NCBI GenBank assembly: GCA_012514635.1
Contig: JAAYZX010000114.1
Span: forward strand, 1 to 32,029
Reading direction: 5' to 3'
Length of the DNA stretch: 32,029 nucleotides
Origin: Actinomycetota bacterium
GTDB taxonomy: Bacteria > Actinomycetota > Thermoleophilia > RBG-16-64-13
A program made the position numbers and the translations under genes. How positions within the stretch are numbered: position 1 is the first letter of the stretch; the number at the start of each line of letters is the position of its first letter. The notes beneath the pieces are model-generated. The model made no database searches, was not told the origin of the DNA, and saw only the letters and a list, made by a program, of their open reading frames with translations. Shown here piece by piece: positions 23,211 through 31,124 of the stretch.

Positions 23211-24395
23211 TTATTTGAGGAACTCGGTTCCGCAAAAATCGCGATTCAGATCGAAGCCTTTGAGTATAATTTCATCCTCTGCAGTTGTTTTGCCGCTTAC
23301 TTCCCGAGCGATGGTTTCAGCCAAGCCGGGACCCAGCATGAATCCCTGCCCGCACATGCCGGCCACGTGAAACAGCCCTTCCACCGCGCAGTCCCAACCC
23401 ACCACAGGAGAGGCGTCGGGTGTCATAGGGTAGAGCCCGCGCCATGTGCGCCGTACGCGCAGGTTTCTGAGTCGAGGTAGGAGCTCTACCAAGCGGGTGG
23501 CCACCTGAGGAAGAAAGGTGGATGTCTCCCGGCGATCCGCCTTCAGTATGGGGGGTTCCGGTGTGATACAGAAAACCACTTGTCCGCGGGCGCTCTGGTA
23601 GAAATAGAAATTCTTGGATCCTTCAGCGGGGCGGATATCCACCACCATGCAGCTGAACAAGCGTGCGACCGGCTCGGTGATACCGGCTTCATGCGCTTCG
23701 GCCACTACGGGAAGACCGACACCTGAGCGGGCACAGAGGTCTTGTGCGGTGGCCCCTGCGGCGTTGATAACAACGCCGCAGGGGATGGTTTCGCCGGCGG
23801 CCGTGCGCACGGCGTGCGCACGGCCGCCGGCTACAATCACCCTGTCCACCGTTTCATTGAAGCGAAAATGGGCCCCCAGCGCACATGCCCGTCGATAAAA
23901 TGCATTGGTGCACAGGAGCGGCGAAGCCGAGCCGTCATCCGGTGAGTAGTGTCCGCCTAGAAGGCCCTCCGTTGCTATTCCAGGGACCAGCTCGCCGACG
24001 GATGCCGTATCTATAAAGTCTACCTTGAGTCCGTACTTCCGCTGTATAGGAAGCAGACTTAGAAGGGCTTGGCGGTCCTGCTCTCGGTACACGGGAAACA
24101 GGTAGCCGCCTTTCAGCCACTCCAGGTCGTCGCCGTGGGTCTGCTGCCATGTCGATACGATCCGCAGTGAGCGGAGACACGCCGTGATCTTGGCCGGATC
24201 AGAATGGGTTGCCCGGATGCCTCCAATAGCCGCTTTGTTTTCGCCTTGACCGGGCGAAGGGCGTCCGTCCAATACCAGTGTTTTGACGCCCATGCCGGAG
24301 AGTGCCATGGCTGTGGGTACGCCCAGCGATCCTGCGCCCACTATCACAACATCGTAGCTGCGGTTGCGAAGGGTAGATTTGCGGGGGGTGCTCAT
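23211..24395 (-). CDS. DAO-type FAD-dependent dehydrogenase subunit (SoxB/HcnC/proline dehydrogenase beta-like)
   Basis: This 394-residue flavoprotein oxidises an amine or amino acid. The FAD-binding Rossmann loop is 'VVIVGAGSLGVPTAMALSG' near residue 15. 'NKAAIGGIRATHSDPAKI', 'VVINAAGATAQDL' and the C-terminal 'MTPDASPVVGWDCAVEGLFH' / 'AGMCGQGFMLGPGLAE' are typical of the DAO family. Its ATG overlaps the stop of the upstream 698-residue Fe-S flavoprotein (ATGA), so the two are very probably subunits of one complex like HcnBC or archaeal proline dehydrogenase. The substrate (glycine, sarcosine, proline or another) cannot be fixed from sequence. Confidence 0.88.
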   Translation of the reverse strand: MSTPRKSTLRNRSYDVVIVGAGSLGVPTAMALSGMGVKTLVLDGRPSPGQGENKAAIGGIRATHSDPAKITACLRSLRIVSTWQQTHGDDLEWLKGGYLFPVYREQDRQALLSLLPIQRKYGLKVDFIDTASVGELVPGIATEGLLGGHYSPDDGSASPLLCTNAFYRRACALGAHFRFNETVDRVIVAGGRAHAVRTAAGETIPCGVVINAAGATAQDLCARSGVGLPVVAEAHEAGITEPVARLFSCMVVDIRPAEGSKNFYFYQSARGQVVFCITPEPPILKADRRETSTFLPQVATRLVELLPRLRNLRVRRTWRGLYPMTPDASPVVGWDCAVEGLFHVAGMCGQGFMLGPGLAETIAREVSGKTTAEDEIILKGFDLNRDFCGTEFLK

Positions 24396-26488
24396 GACCG
24401 GACCTTCTTTTCACCGGCAAGCGCTCCGAGAGATACCTCCACAAACAGTGGGCGCTCCGTGAGTGGAGTGAAATCGGTTGGAGGCACACCCTCCTGTCGC
24501 AATATGTCCTCCAGGAGCGGGCGGCACGTCTTGCCACCGCACGATCCCATGCCCGTACGGGTGAGGGCCTTGAGCTGGTTGAGGTCTCTGACGCCGGCTC
24601 GTATGGCGTCTCTGATCTCAGTTTCTGTGACACGCTCGCAGCGACAGATTATGGTTTGAGCTGCTGCGGCCACCGCAGCGGCGATGGCCGCAGCAGGGGA
24701 CGTCATTGGACGGAATCCCGCAGCCCGCCAAGCGATATCGCGGGGCAGGCGGAACTGCACTAAGGCGGTGGCCGGGTAGGCCCGCGAGGGCTTCAGCAAC
24801 TTTATGATTGGATAGACACCCAACTCTTCACCTTGACGGTCTACCACTATTACTTCAGTGTCTATCGTCAGTTCCGTATGGGGCAGTTCGTACGGTACGG
24901 TAACGGTGGGATGGTGGTAATCGGTTCGCGAGTCTACCAAGGTTATCGCCAGCCCGGGACACACGCGGACACAATTCAGGCAGGCCTTGCAGGATTCCGG
25001 CTTGAAGAGATAGGGCACACCAGTTATGAGGTCGCCCTCGGTGGCTACCGCCCCCTCGGGGCACACGGATGTGCACGGATTGCACGGGATTTCTTCTAAG
25101 CAGTGGAAAACGGGCTCTACGAGCGCCTTCTGGGCGGGGGGCGATTGGGCATGAGTGGGTCCCGGCTTGGAGCGCAGTACGGCCAACTTGGATATCCAGT
25201 CCGAGGACGACGATGGTGCGGACCCATGTTGCAGAGCGGCGGCGATGGTTTGTCCCGCCAAGCGCCCGTCAATCATAGCGGCGGAGGCCTCCGCGATCTC
25301 AGCGGCGTCTCCGGCGGAATACACTGGGATACCGGCCTCCTGCGCTTTATGATAGAACTCGTCCACCCTATTGAGACCTACGGCAATGAGAACGGTGTCG
25401 ACGGCCCACTCTTGTTCGCTTCCAGGTATCACGGCGCCTTCTTCGTCCACTGCTCCGATAGTCGCCTGCTCTACGTGGCCGTTGCCCACGGCCTTCAGAA
25501 TAGTGTGACGGGTGAGGATGGGTACGTCCAAGCGACGCAGCTTGTCGGCGTGCACCGCGTAACCTCCCACGTTGGGTGCAAACTCCACCACAGCGGCAAC
25601 CTCCACGCCCGCCTGCAGAGCGTGATACGCAGCGATGAGCCCTACATTGCCAGCGCCCACCACCAGCAGACGGCGGGAGCAGAGCACCAGATCGCGGTTG
25701 ACCAAAGTTTGAAAGGCTCCTGCTCCAAACACTCCGGGCAGGGTGTTGCCGGGGAAGGCCAGCATGCGCTCGCGAGCGCCGGTGGCGACCAGCAGGCGGC
25801 GAGGGCGCACTTGATGGTATCGAGAGTGTCCGGGTAGGCCGCCACCCGTTACCAGCCCCACCACGCCATCCGAATAGACGGCTACCGCCGTGGTGTCTAG
25901 ACACACGTCAACCGAAGGCAGGGCGGCCACCTCGGCCTCCATGATCTTTGCGATCTGGTAGCCGCGCATACCGGCGCGAGAGTCTTCCTCCGAGCCGAAG
26001 AATTTGTGGGTCTGCAACACAAGCTTGCCGCCCAGCATGTTCTTGTCGTCTACCAGCAGCGTCTCCACCCCGGTGGAACCCAATTCGATGGCGGCCGCCA
26101 TACCGGCAGGACCGCCGCCGATTATGAGGACCCCGACATCACGCACCGGGAGCTCTGCGAACTGGGGTGGGGAGTCGTCTCTGGGTAGTGAAGGTAGGTC
26201 GTTGACGGGGGACAGGTTCATTCCCTGTTTCAACGGAGTCATGCATCCCTTCACCGGCACGTCGTCGGCCATGACCAGGCACGCCGAACACTGGCCGTTG
26301 GCGCAGAAGAGGCTCTCCGGGCTTCCGTCCTTGGAGTGTCGCCCAAAGCAATCAATACCTGCGGCCACAAGTGCAGAGGTGACGGTATCGCCGGCGAAGC
26401 CGGTCAGCAGGCGGCCGTGCCACGTGAAGGAGATGGTCTCCCGCGTCGGCACCGCCAGAACCGGATGGTTCCGTATTCTGTTGGTCAT
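24392..26488 (-). CDS. Multidomain Fe-S/FAD oxidoreductase, HcnA-HcnB/PDH alpha-like fusion
   Basis: The 698-residue subunit joins four electron-transfer modules. (1) An N-terminal HcnA-like [2Fe-2S] domain (about residues 1-95) with 'FCANGQCSACLVMADD' and 'KGCMTPLKQG'. (2) A FAD/NAD(P) oxidoreductase core: 'VGVLIIGGGPAGMAAAIELG' and 'RRLLVVGAGNVGLIAAYHAL'. (3) A ferredoxin segment 'IPCNPCTSVCPEGAV' and 'CKACLNCVRVCPGLAI', whose first half lacks one of the usual Cys. (4) A BFD-like [2Fe-2S] domain with 'IICRCERVTETEI' and 'GMGSCGGKTCRP'. It likely accepts electrons from the DAO subunit and passes them to NAD(P), ferredoxin or a quinone. Start ATG 26488 or TTG 26494. It is divergent from a flavodoxin-type gene pair. 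Confidence 0.9.
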   Translation of the reverse strand: MTNRIRNHPVLAVPTRETISFTWHGRLLTGFAGDTVTSALVAAGIDCFGRHSKDGSPESLFCANGQCSACLVMADDVPVKGCMTPLKQGMNLSPVNDLPSLPRDDSPPQFAELPVRDVGVLIIGGGPAGMAAAIELGSTGVETLLVDDKNMLGGKLVLQTHKFFGSEEDSRAGMRGYQIAKIMEAEVAALPSVDVCLDTTAVAVYSDGVVGLVTGGGLPGHSRYHQVRPRRLLVATGARERMLAFPGNTLPGVFGAGAFQTLVNRDLVLCSRRLLVVGAGNVGLIAAYHALQAGVEVAAVVEFAPNVGGYAVHADKLRRLDVPILTRHTILKAVGNGHVEQATIGAVDEEGAVIPGSEQEWAVDTVLIAVGLNRVDEFYHKAQEAGIPVYSAGDAAEIAEASAAMIDGRLAGQTIAAALQHGSAPSSSSDWISKLAVLRSKPGPTHAQSPPAQKALVEPVFHCLEEIPCNPCTSVCPEGAVATEGDLITGVPYLFKPESCKACLNCVRVCPGLAITLVDSRTDYHHPTVTVPYELPHTELTIDTEVIVVDRQGEELGVYPIIKLLKPSRAYPATALVQFRLPRDIAWRAAGFRPMTSPAAAIAAAVAAAAQTIICRCERVTETEIRDAIRAGVRDLNQLKALTRTGMGSCGGKTCRPLLEDILRQEGVPPTDFTPLTERPLFVEVSLGALAGEKKVRS

Positions 26489-26524
26489 GAGCAAACTTTC
26501 GGTGCGTTTTGCCGTAATGAGGAG

Positions 26525-26579
26525 GATACCAGTATCAGCGGGGTGATCGCTTGCGGGCTTCCTTTAACCCTGCGAAAAT
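26525..26579 (+). promoter_or_regulatory. Promoter and short palindrome in divergent gap
   Basis: TTGCGG (26551-26556) and GAAAAT (26574-26579) lie 17 bases apart, placing the predicted start point at or next to the ATG at 26586, which has no ribosome site. This suggests a leaderless transcript. Upstream, GATAC CA GTATC (26525-26536) is an inverted repeat that could regulate both divergent genes. Confidence 0.45.
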
Positions 26580-26585
26580 CAAAGC

Positions 26586-27161
26586 ATGAATGCTCTTGTG
26601 CTCTCGGCTCTGGGTGTGGATCCGGTATACGGACCGGAAGTCGCGGCGGTTCTTGAGGAGACACTGAGTGCTCGAGGGTACGGCATATGCGTGGTGGATG
26701 TGTTGACTGCGGATGTGCAGGCTTGTCGAGGATGCGGAAGCTGCGGACTCAAGACGCCGGGCAGGTGCGTGCTGGATGATGATGTGCAGGTTGTCTACAG
26801 GCAGATGGCCCAGTGCGACCTACTCGTGTTCGCCACGCCCATCACGTTCGGGTCCCATCGTTCGGAGCTGAAGCGCGTGCTGGATCGTTTCCAACCCCTC
26901 ATGGTGCCCTTCTACGTACTGCGTGATGGGGAGATGAACTTCCGGCCACGCTATTCACGCCGCCCCTTTCTTTTAGGAGTCGGTATCCTGCCGGTTTCCG
27001 ATCCAGAACAGGATGAAGCCTACCGTTTCCTGATCTCCCGTAATGCATCGAACATTGGCGCTCCCGACTGGTCGGTGGTGGTAGCGGTGTCTGGTGAGTC
27101 GCCGGATATAGTGCACCAAGAGATCGATTCGGCGGTGGAGGCGTGGGGGTGTGCCGTGTGA
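26586..27161 (+). CDS. Iron-sulfur flavoprotein / flavodoxin-fold NAD(P)H-dependent oxidoreductase
   Basis: This 191-residue protein has the flavodoxin-like FMN-binding fold. The cysteine cluster 'CRGCGSCGLKTPGRCVLDDD' resembles iron-sulfur flavoproteins and the 'multimeric flavodoxin WrbA' group, where it binds a [4Fe-4S] cluster or acts as a redox site; 'LLVFATPITFGSHRSELKRV' is the FMN loop. It starts directly with ATG after a good -10, so it may be leaderless. Its stop overlaps the next gene as GTGA. Being divergent from the Fe-S/FAD dehydrogenase, it may take electrons from that complex. Confidence 0.85.
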   Translation: MNALVLSALGVDPVYGPEVAAVLEETLSARGYGICVVDVLTADVQACRGCGSCGLKTPGRCVLDDDVQVVYRQMAQCDLLVFATPITFGSHRSELKRVLDRFQPLMVPFYVLRDGEMNFRPRYSRRPFLLGVGILPVSDPEQDEAYRFLISRNASNIGAPDWSVVVAVSGESPDIVHQEIDSAVEAWGCAV

Positions 27162-27877
27162 CCAACTTGCTCTTGATAGACGGGAGCCCCCGGGCGAGGT
27201 CCAATACCGGCTCCATCGTGACGTACCTTGCCGGACGCTTGAAAGATCTACGGGCCACAGTAGATGTGTTTCACGTGACCTCGCGAGGGCCATCTGACGA
27301 AGAGGTGTGCCGGTTGCCGGCCATCATCCGTAATTGTGATGCCGTGGTCTTGGCGACGCCGGTCTACTTCGATGGTCTGCCGGCAGTGACCCACTCGCTG
27401 CTCGAGCGGGTGGCGGCGGTGTCTGTGGCGCTCAGCGTTGAACGTAGTGGGACGGATTGCGTCGGCGCCGCCGTGGTCGGTACCGGCGGAGTCGGACCCG
27501 TCTTCTACGGAGTGGTTCACTCCGGTTTTGTGGAGGCCGCTCAACGACGATCGGCTCTGTGGACACTGGAGCTCTTCGCGCGGGCTGTGGGCTGGTCGTG
27601 GCAAGGTGGAGTCAGTTTTGGTGGAACCTCTCCTATAGATGGGCGCCCTCTTGAGGAGGTAGGACGACTGGCAACGGTGGTGAGGGAAGGTTTAGAGTTG
27701 GCTGCACGGGAGATGATTACAGGTGGTCCTTTGTCTGCCGCAACATTGGCTGCCTGCGGGCGATCGCCTTTTGCCTTCCTGCCACGTAGTGTCGTTATCC
27801 GACTAATCAATGCTCGGACCCGGTCGATTGTGCGCCGGAACCGGATAGACGTGACTGCTCTTCCTTACGCCGACTGA
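27158..27877 (+). CDS. Flavodoxin-fold NAD(P)H reductase-like protein
   Basis: The 239-residue protein starts with a phosphate loop 'LLLIDGSPRARSNTGSIV' and has 'CDAVVLATPVYFDGLPAVTHS', both typical of NADPH-dependent FMN reductase family proteins. It has no cysteine cluster, unlike its upstream neighbour, and its C-terminal ~70 residues are basic and not recognised. GTG 27158 overlaps the upstream stop (GTGA), so I prefer it to the earlier GTG at 27143. The pair probably works together as paralogous electron-transfer proteins. Confidence 0.82.
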   Translation: MTNLLLIDGSPRARSNTGSIVTYLAGRLKDLRATVDVFHVTSRGPSDEEVCRLPAIIRNCDAVVLATPVYFDGLPAVTHSLLERVAAVSVALSVERSGTDCVGAAVVGTGGVGPVFYGVVHSGFVEAAQRRSALWTLELFARAVGWSWQGGVSFGGTSPIDGRPLEEVGRLATVVREGLELAAREMITGGPLSAATLAACGRSPFAFLPRSVVIRLINARTRSIVRRNRIDVTALPYAD

Positions 27878-27914
27878 TGAAAAACAGAGAGTTGCCTTAC
27901 AGGGAGTTGTCCAT

Positions 27915-28529
27915 ATGTTGAGACGCAAACCGCCGGTAATTCGCCCGGAACACACTGCACTGCTGGTAGTGGATATGCAGAAGGCGTTTTTGGAACCGAG
28001 CGGTGTCATGTATCTGCCCCAGGCGGTAGAGATAGTTTCGCAAGTAGCCCAAGTGGCGAGGGACTGCCGGGCCGCCGGCGTCAAAATCGTGTGGACACGA
28101 ATGAGTCACGAAGGCTTGGTGGGCGGTGCGTACCGTGAACTGTTCCCCCAGCATTTCAATTCCGACGGCTCTCCCCTGCTGCGCCGCGACACCCGCGACT
28201 ACCAGATCCTGGATGAACTCGATCCCCGACCTGAGGATCTCTATGTTGACAAGACCAGGTACTCGGCGTTTCTGGAGGGAGATCTGGCCGAGCGCTTGCG
28301 CGCCGCTGCGTGTGACACCACGGTGATCTGCGGGATTGCCACTAATGTGTGCTGTGAGTCTACGGCACGTGATGCGTTCTCATTGGGCTTTCGTCTGATT
28401 GTGCTGTCGGACGTTATGGCCACCGGTAGCCGTAAGGCACACGAGGCCACTCTGAAGACTCTGAGACTTGCGTTTGGTTGGGTTATGACCGGCGATCAGC
28501 TTCGGAAGGCGCTGGGGCTGACGGCGTGA
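27915..28529 (+). CDS. Isochorismatase-family cysteine amidohydrolase
   Basis: This is a 204-residue hydrolase with the Asp-Lys-Cys triad: D20 (LLVVDMQKAF), K113 (VDKTRYSAF) and C146 (ATNVCCEST), plus the family's cis-peptide region 'GIATN'. Members cleave nicotinamide, N-carbamoylsarcosine, ureidoacrylate or related amides. 'KTRYSAFLEGDLAERLRAA' is closest to the RutB/carbamoylsarcosinase branch. N-carbamoylsarcosine hydrolysis would yield sarcosine, which fits the nearby DAO-type dehydrogenase, but this link is inference. AGGGAG precedes the ATG by 8 bases. Confidence 0.88.
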   Translation: MLRRKPPVIRPEHTALLVVDMQKAFLEPSGVMYLPQAVEIVSQVAQVARDCRAAGVKIVWTRMSHEGLVGGAYRELFPQHFNSDGSPLLRRDTRDYQILDELDPRPEDLYVDKTRYSAFLEGDLAERLRAAACDTTVICGIATNVCCESTARDAFSLGFRLIVLSDVMATGSRKAHEATLKTLRLAFGWVMTGDQLRKALGLTA

Positions 28530-28533
28530 CGGT

Positions 28534-28563
28534 GTGCGGAGGCGGCCCGGGCCGCCTCCGCAC
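28534..28563. terminator. 30-base perfect palindrome between convergent genes
   Basis: The arms GTGCGGAGGCGGCCC (28534-28548) and GGGCCGCCTCCGCAC (28549-28563) are fully complementary with no spacer, so in RNA the central few bases form the loop. It lies exactly in the 42-base gap between the amidohydrolase and tryptophanase stops and should end both transcripts. Symmetry gives no clear T-tract on the plus strand. Confidence 0.8.
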
Positions 28564-28571
28564 CTCACCTC

Positions 28572-29963
28572 TTAGTCGGCAACCAGAGTGCCGCAAGCCG
28601 GCTCCATGCGGATGGTGAAGTGTCGCAGTACCGACGGCTCCTGCACGATACGCACACCACGGATACGTTCCTTGAGTGTGTTCACGTAGAGCAATACTTC
28701 GGCCAGATAATCTACGTGACTCTGGGTGTACATGCGGCGCGGGAATGCCAAGCGCACCAACTCCATGGCAGAAGGCTTCTCGCTGCCATCCGGTTGCTTT
28801 CCAAACATAACGGAGCCTATTTCCACCGAACGGATACCACCTTCTACGTAAAGCACCAGTCCAAGAGCCCATGCTGGATACTCGCTCTGAGGAATGTGGG
28901 GCAGCATGTTTTTGGCGTCAATATAGATGGCGTGACCACCGGGTGGTCGTACGATGGGGATGTCATTGTTGGTGAGGATGTCGCCAAGGTAGGCTACGGA
29001 GCGTGTGCGGTAGCGGAGGTAGTCCTCATCTAAAGCTTCGTGTAGGCCTACGGCTACGGCCTCCAGATCGTAGCCCGCCAGACCGCCGTAGGTGGGGAAA
29101 CCTTCAGTCAGGATGAGATTATTACGGCAGCGAACGGCAAGGTCGTGGTCGTTCATGGCCAGGAAGCCGCCGATATTTGCCATGCCGTCCTTCTTGGCGC
29201 TCATAGTGGCGCCATCGGTGTAGCTGAACATCTCTCGAGCTATCTCGAGCGGGGTCTTGTCGGCATAACCCTCTTCGCGTGTTTTGATGAACCAGGCGTT
29301 TTCCGCAAAACGACAGCAATCCAGGAAGAGCGGCACACCGCGGTCATGGCATATCTTGGATGCCGCCCGGATGTTGGCCATACTGACCGGTTGACCGCCG
29401 CCGGAGTTATTGGTCACCGTGATCATGGCCAGAGGTACCCGTCCTTGGTTTTCGTCGAGTACGCGGACGAGCGCGTCCAGGTCGATGTTGCCCTTGAAGG
29501 GTGCCTCCAGGTCGGGCTGGTGTGCTTCCGCGCAGGGTATATCCAGAGCGACGGCTGCCTGGTGCTCAGTATTGGCACGGGTGGTATCGAAGTGTGTGTT
29601 GTTGGGGACGATGTCTCCCGACTTCAGTACGGTGCCGAAAAGGATGCGCTCCGCCGCTCTTCCCTGGTGAGTGGGGATGATGTACTCAAAGCCGGTGATA
29701 TCTTGAACGGCCTTCTTGAAACGATAGAAGGAAGTGGCTCCTGCATACGACTCGTCACCCCGCATCATGGCCGACCATTGCGCCGAGGAGAGTGCACCGG
29801 TTCCCGAGTCGGTCAACAGGTCGATCAGAACGTCATCGGCCTTCAGGAGGAAGAGATTGTGGTGGGCATCGCGGAGGGCGGCCTCGCGGTCCCGGCGGGT
29901 AGTTTGACGGATGGGCTCAATCGTCTTGATCCGGAACGGTTCGATGATGGTCTTGAATTCCAT
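28572..29963 (-). CDS. tnaA: Tryptophanase (L-tryptophan indole-lyase)
   Basis: This PLP enzyme splits L-tryptophan into indole, pyruvate and ammonia. The 463-residue product has the beta-eliminating lyase layout: 'MRGDESYAGATSFYRFKKAV', 'PTHQGRAAERILFG', 'NNTHFDTTRAN', 'LDCCRFAENAWFIK' and the PLP lysine in 'TMSAKKDGMANIGG' (probably K258). The C-terminal 'EPSVLRHFTIR' carries H448 at the position typical of tryptophanase; tyrosine phenol-lyase has F there. ATG 29963 is chosen for GGGGAG upstream. No tnaC leader peptide or neighbouring tnaB permease was seen; the gap to the cyclophilin gene is only 74 bases. It gives the cell indole plus pyruvate for fermentation. Confidence 0.93.
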   Translation of the reverse strand: MEFKTIIEPFRIKTIEPIRQTTRRDREAALRDAHHNLFLLKADDVLIDLLTDSGTGALSSAQWSAMMRGDESYAGATSFYRFKKAVQDITGFEYIIPTHQGRAAERILFGTVLKSGDIVPNNTHFDTTRANTEHQAAVALDIPCAEAHQPDLEAPFKGNIDLDALVRVLDENQGRVPLAMITVTNNSGGGQPVSMANIRAASKICHDRGVPLFLDCCRFAENAWFIKTREEGYADKTPLEIAREMFSYTDGATMSAKKDGMANIGGFLAMNDHDLAVRCRNNLILTEGFPTYGGLAGYDLEAVAVGLHEALDEDYLRYRTRSVAYLGDILTNNDIPIVRPPGGHAIYIDAKNMLPHIPQSEYPAWALGLVLYVEGGIRSVEIGSVMFGKQPDGSEKPSAMELVRLAFPRRMYTQSHVDYLAEVLLYVNTLKERIRGVRIVQEPSVLRHFTIRMEPACGTLVAD

Positions 29964-30037
29964 GCGCTCCCCCTGTGATCCGGGATGGACGTCGTGGTTG
30001 TACCGCAACGGGGTTGGGATCTAACCACACATTTGAT

Positions 30038-30553
30038 CTATCGTGACACCGTGACGCTCTGGATAACTATTGGGCTTAGGGGAACGTCGGAATGCGGACC
30101 GCTTCTGCCGGTGGGTACGGCCGCAATGGTGTCCACCACGTCCATGCCCTCCACTACCTTACCGAAGACCGCGTAACCCCAGCCCTGAGGCGTCTGGGCC
30201 GTATGGTTGAGGAAGTCGTTGTCGGCCACATTGATGAAGAATTGGCATGTGGCGCTATGTGGGTCTGAGGTGCGGGCCATCGCGATGGTGCCTCGGTGGT
30301 TGTCTACGCCGTGAGCGGCTTCATTGCGAATAGGGTTGGCAGTGGGTTTTTGCTGCATATCAGCTGTGAATCCGCCCCCCTGAATCATGAAGCCGGGAAT
30401 CACGCGGTGGAATACGAGTTGATCGTAATGGCCGGAGTCTGCGTAGTGAAGGAAGTTGGCCGTGGTGTCGGGAGCCTGCGGGGCGAAGAGTTCCAAGGCG
30501 ATGTCGCCCATAGAGGTATGGAGGGTGACACGGGGGTTTTCCTGGTCTGTCAT
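30038..30553 (-). CDS. ppiB: Cyclophilin-type peptidyl-prolyl isomerase
   Basis: It speeds up proline isomerisation during protein folding. The 171-residue product is a single cyclophilin domain without signal peptide, so it is cytoplasmic. The active-site pattern is present: '[15 protein letters not shown]' (catalytic R), 'GTIAMART', '[18 protein letters not shown]' and '[15 protein letters not shown]'. AGGAG lies 10 bases before ATG 30553. It is followed on the same strand by tnaA and is divergent from the MarR gene. Confidence 0.95.
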   Translation of the reverse strand: MTDQENPRVTLHTSMGDIALELFAPQAPDTTANFLHYADSGHYDQLVFHRVIPGFMIQGGGFTADMQQKPTANPIRNEAAHGVDNHRGTIAMARTSDPHSATCQFFINVADNDFLNHTAQTPQGWGYAVFGKVVEGMDVVDTIAAVPTGRSGPHSDVPLSPIVIQSVTVSR

Positions 30554-30596
30554 GGTGTGAGTTCTCCTGGTAGGTAGATTTGTTTTGTCGCTCCGG

Positions 30597-30647
30597 TTGT
30601 AGGAGGTGGGGTGTGGCGGTATAGTTCAGCACGAAATGGTTTCGTGC
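30597..30647 (+). promoter_or_regulatory. MarR gene promoter with overlapping operator
   Basis: TTGTAG (30597-30602) and TATAGT (30620-30625) are 17 bases apart. Immediately after lies the inverted repeat GCACGAAA-TGG-TTTCGTGC (30629-30647, 8-base arms). It would cover the transcription start, so binding of the MarR protein could shut off its own operon. Confidence 0.65.
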
Positions 30648-30656
30648 AACACTGAT

Positions 30657-31124
30657 ATGAATGAGGTCGATCCTCTCAACCAGGACCTCTTTCGCTCCTT
30701 TCGCACCGCGTTTCTCCTCCATCAGCGCCTCATGGAGAAGGCTTTGGCCGATAGTGGGAGCCAACCGGCCGAGGCCATGTGCCTGTGTGCTTTGGCATCG
30801 CACGATGGTATCAGCCAGAGAGATCTAGCCGATAGGCTCCATCTCTCGCGGCCGCGGGTAACGCAGGTGCTACAGGAACTGGAGCGGGGCGACCTTGTGA
30901 TCAGGCAGGTCGACGATATAGATCAGCGGCTGACTCGTGTGCACCTCAGTCATGAGGGTAGGCACCGCTCCCGCGAGCTCCATCGCGTGTTCAAGGAGTT
31001 GCTGGATCGCACCATCGGGGAGATGCCCGCCGCAGAACGTGCGGAGCTGACGCGCCTCCTCGACAGCCTGGCGAGTCACACTGCTCGAGTTCTCGAGGAT
31101 GACGCGGAGGGAGCACGGCAGTGA
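30657..31124 (+). CDS. MarR-family transcriptional regulator
   Basis: This 155-residue winged-helix DNA-binding protein has 'ISQRDLADRLHLSRPRVTQV' as its helix-turn-helix and 'DDIDQRLTRVHLSHEGR' as the wing with the family D-x-R motif. It usually represses its own operon until a small ligand binds. The ATG at 30657 is chosen because starts at 30636 or 30606 would place coding sequence in the operator or promoter; none has a strong ribosome site. The stop overlaps the ABC gene start as GTGA, so the regulator and exporter are one operon. Confidence 0.92.
   Translation: MNEVDPLNQDLFRSFRTAFLLHQRLMEKALADSGSQPAEAMCLCALASHDGISQRDLADRLHLSRPRVTQVLQELERGDLVIRQVDDIDQRLTRVHLSHEGRHRSRELHRVFKELLDRTIGEMPAAERAELTRLLDSLASHTARVLEDDAEGARQ

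Noticed and set aside
29145-29978. Long plus-strand open frame (277 codons) opposite tryptophanase
   Set aside because: It is the antisense shadow of tnaA; the minus strand product is a clear full-length enzyme.
29964-30037. tnaC-type leader peptide upstream of tryptophanase
   Set aside because: The 74-base gap holds no short frame with a suitable Trp codon and ribosome site.
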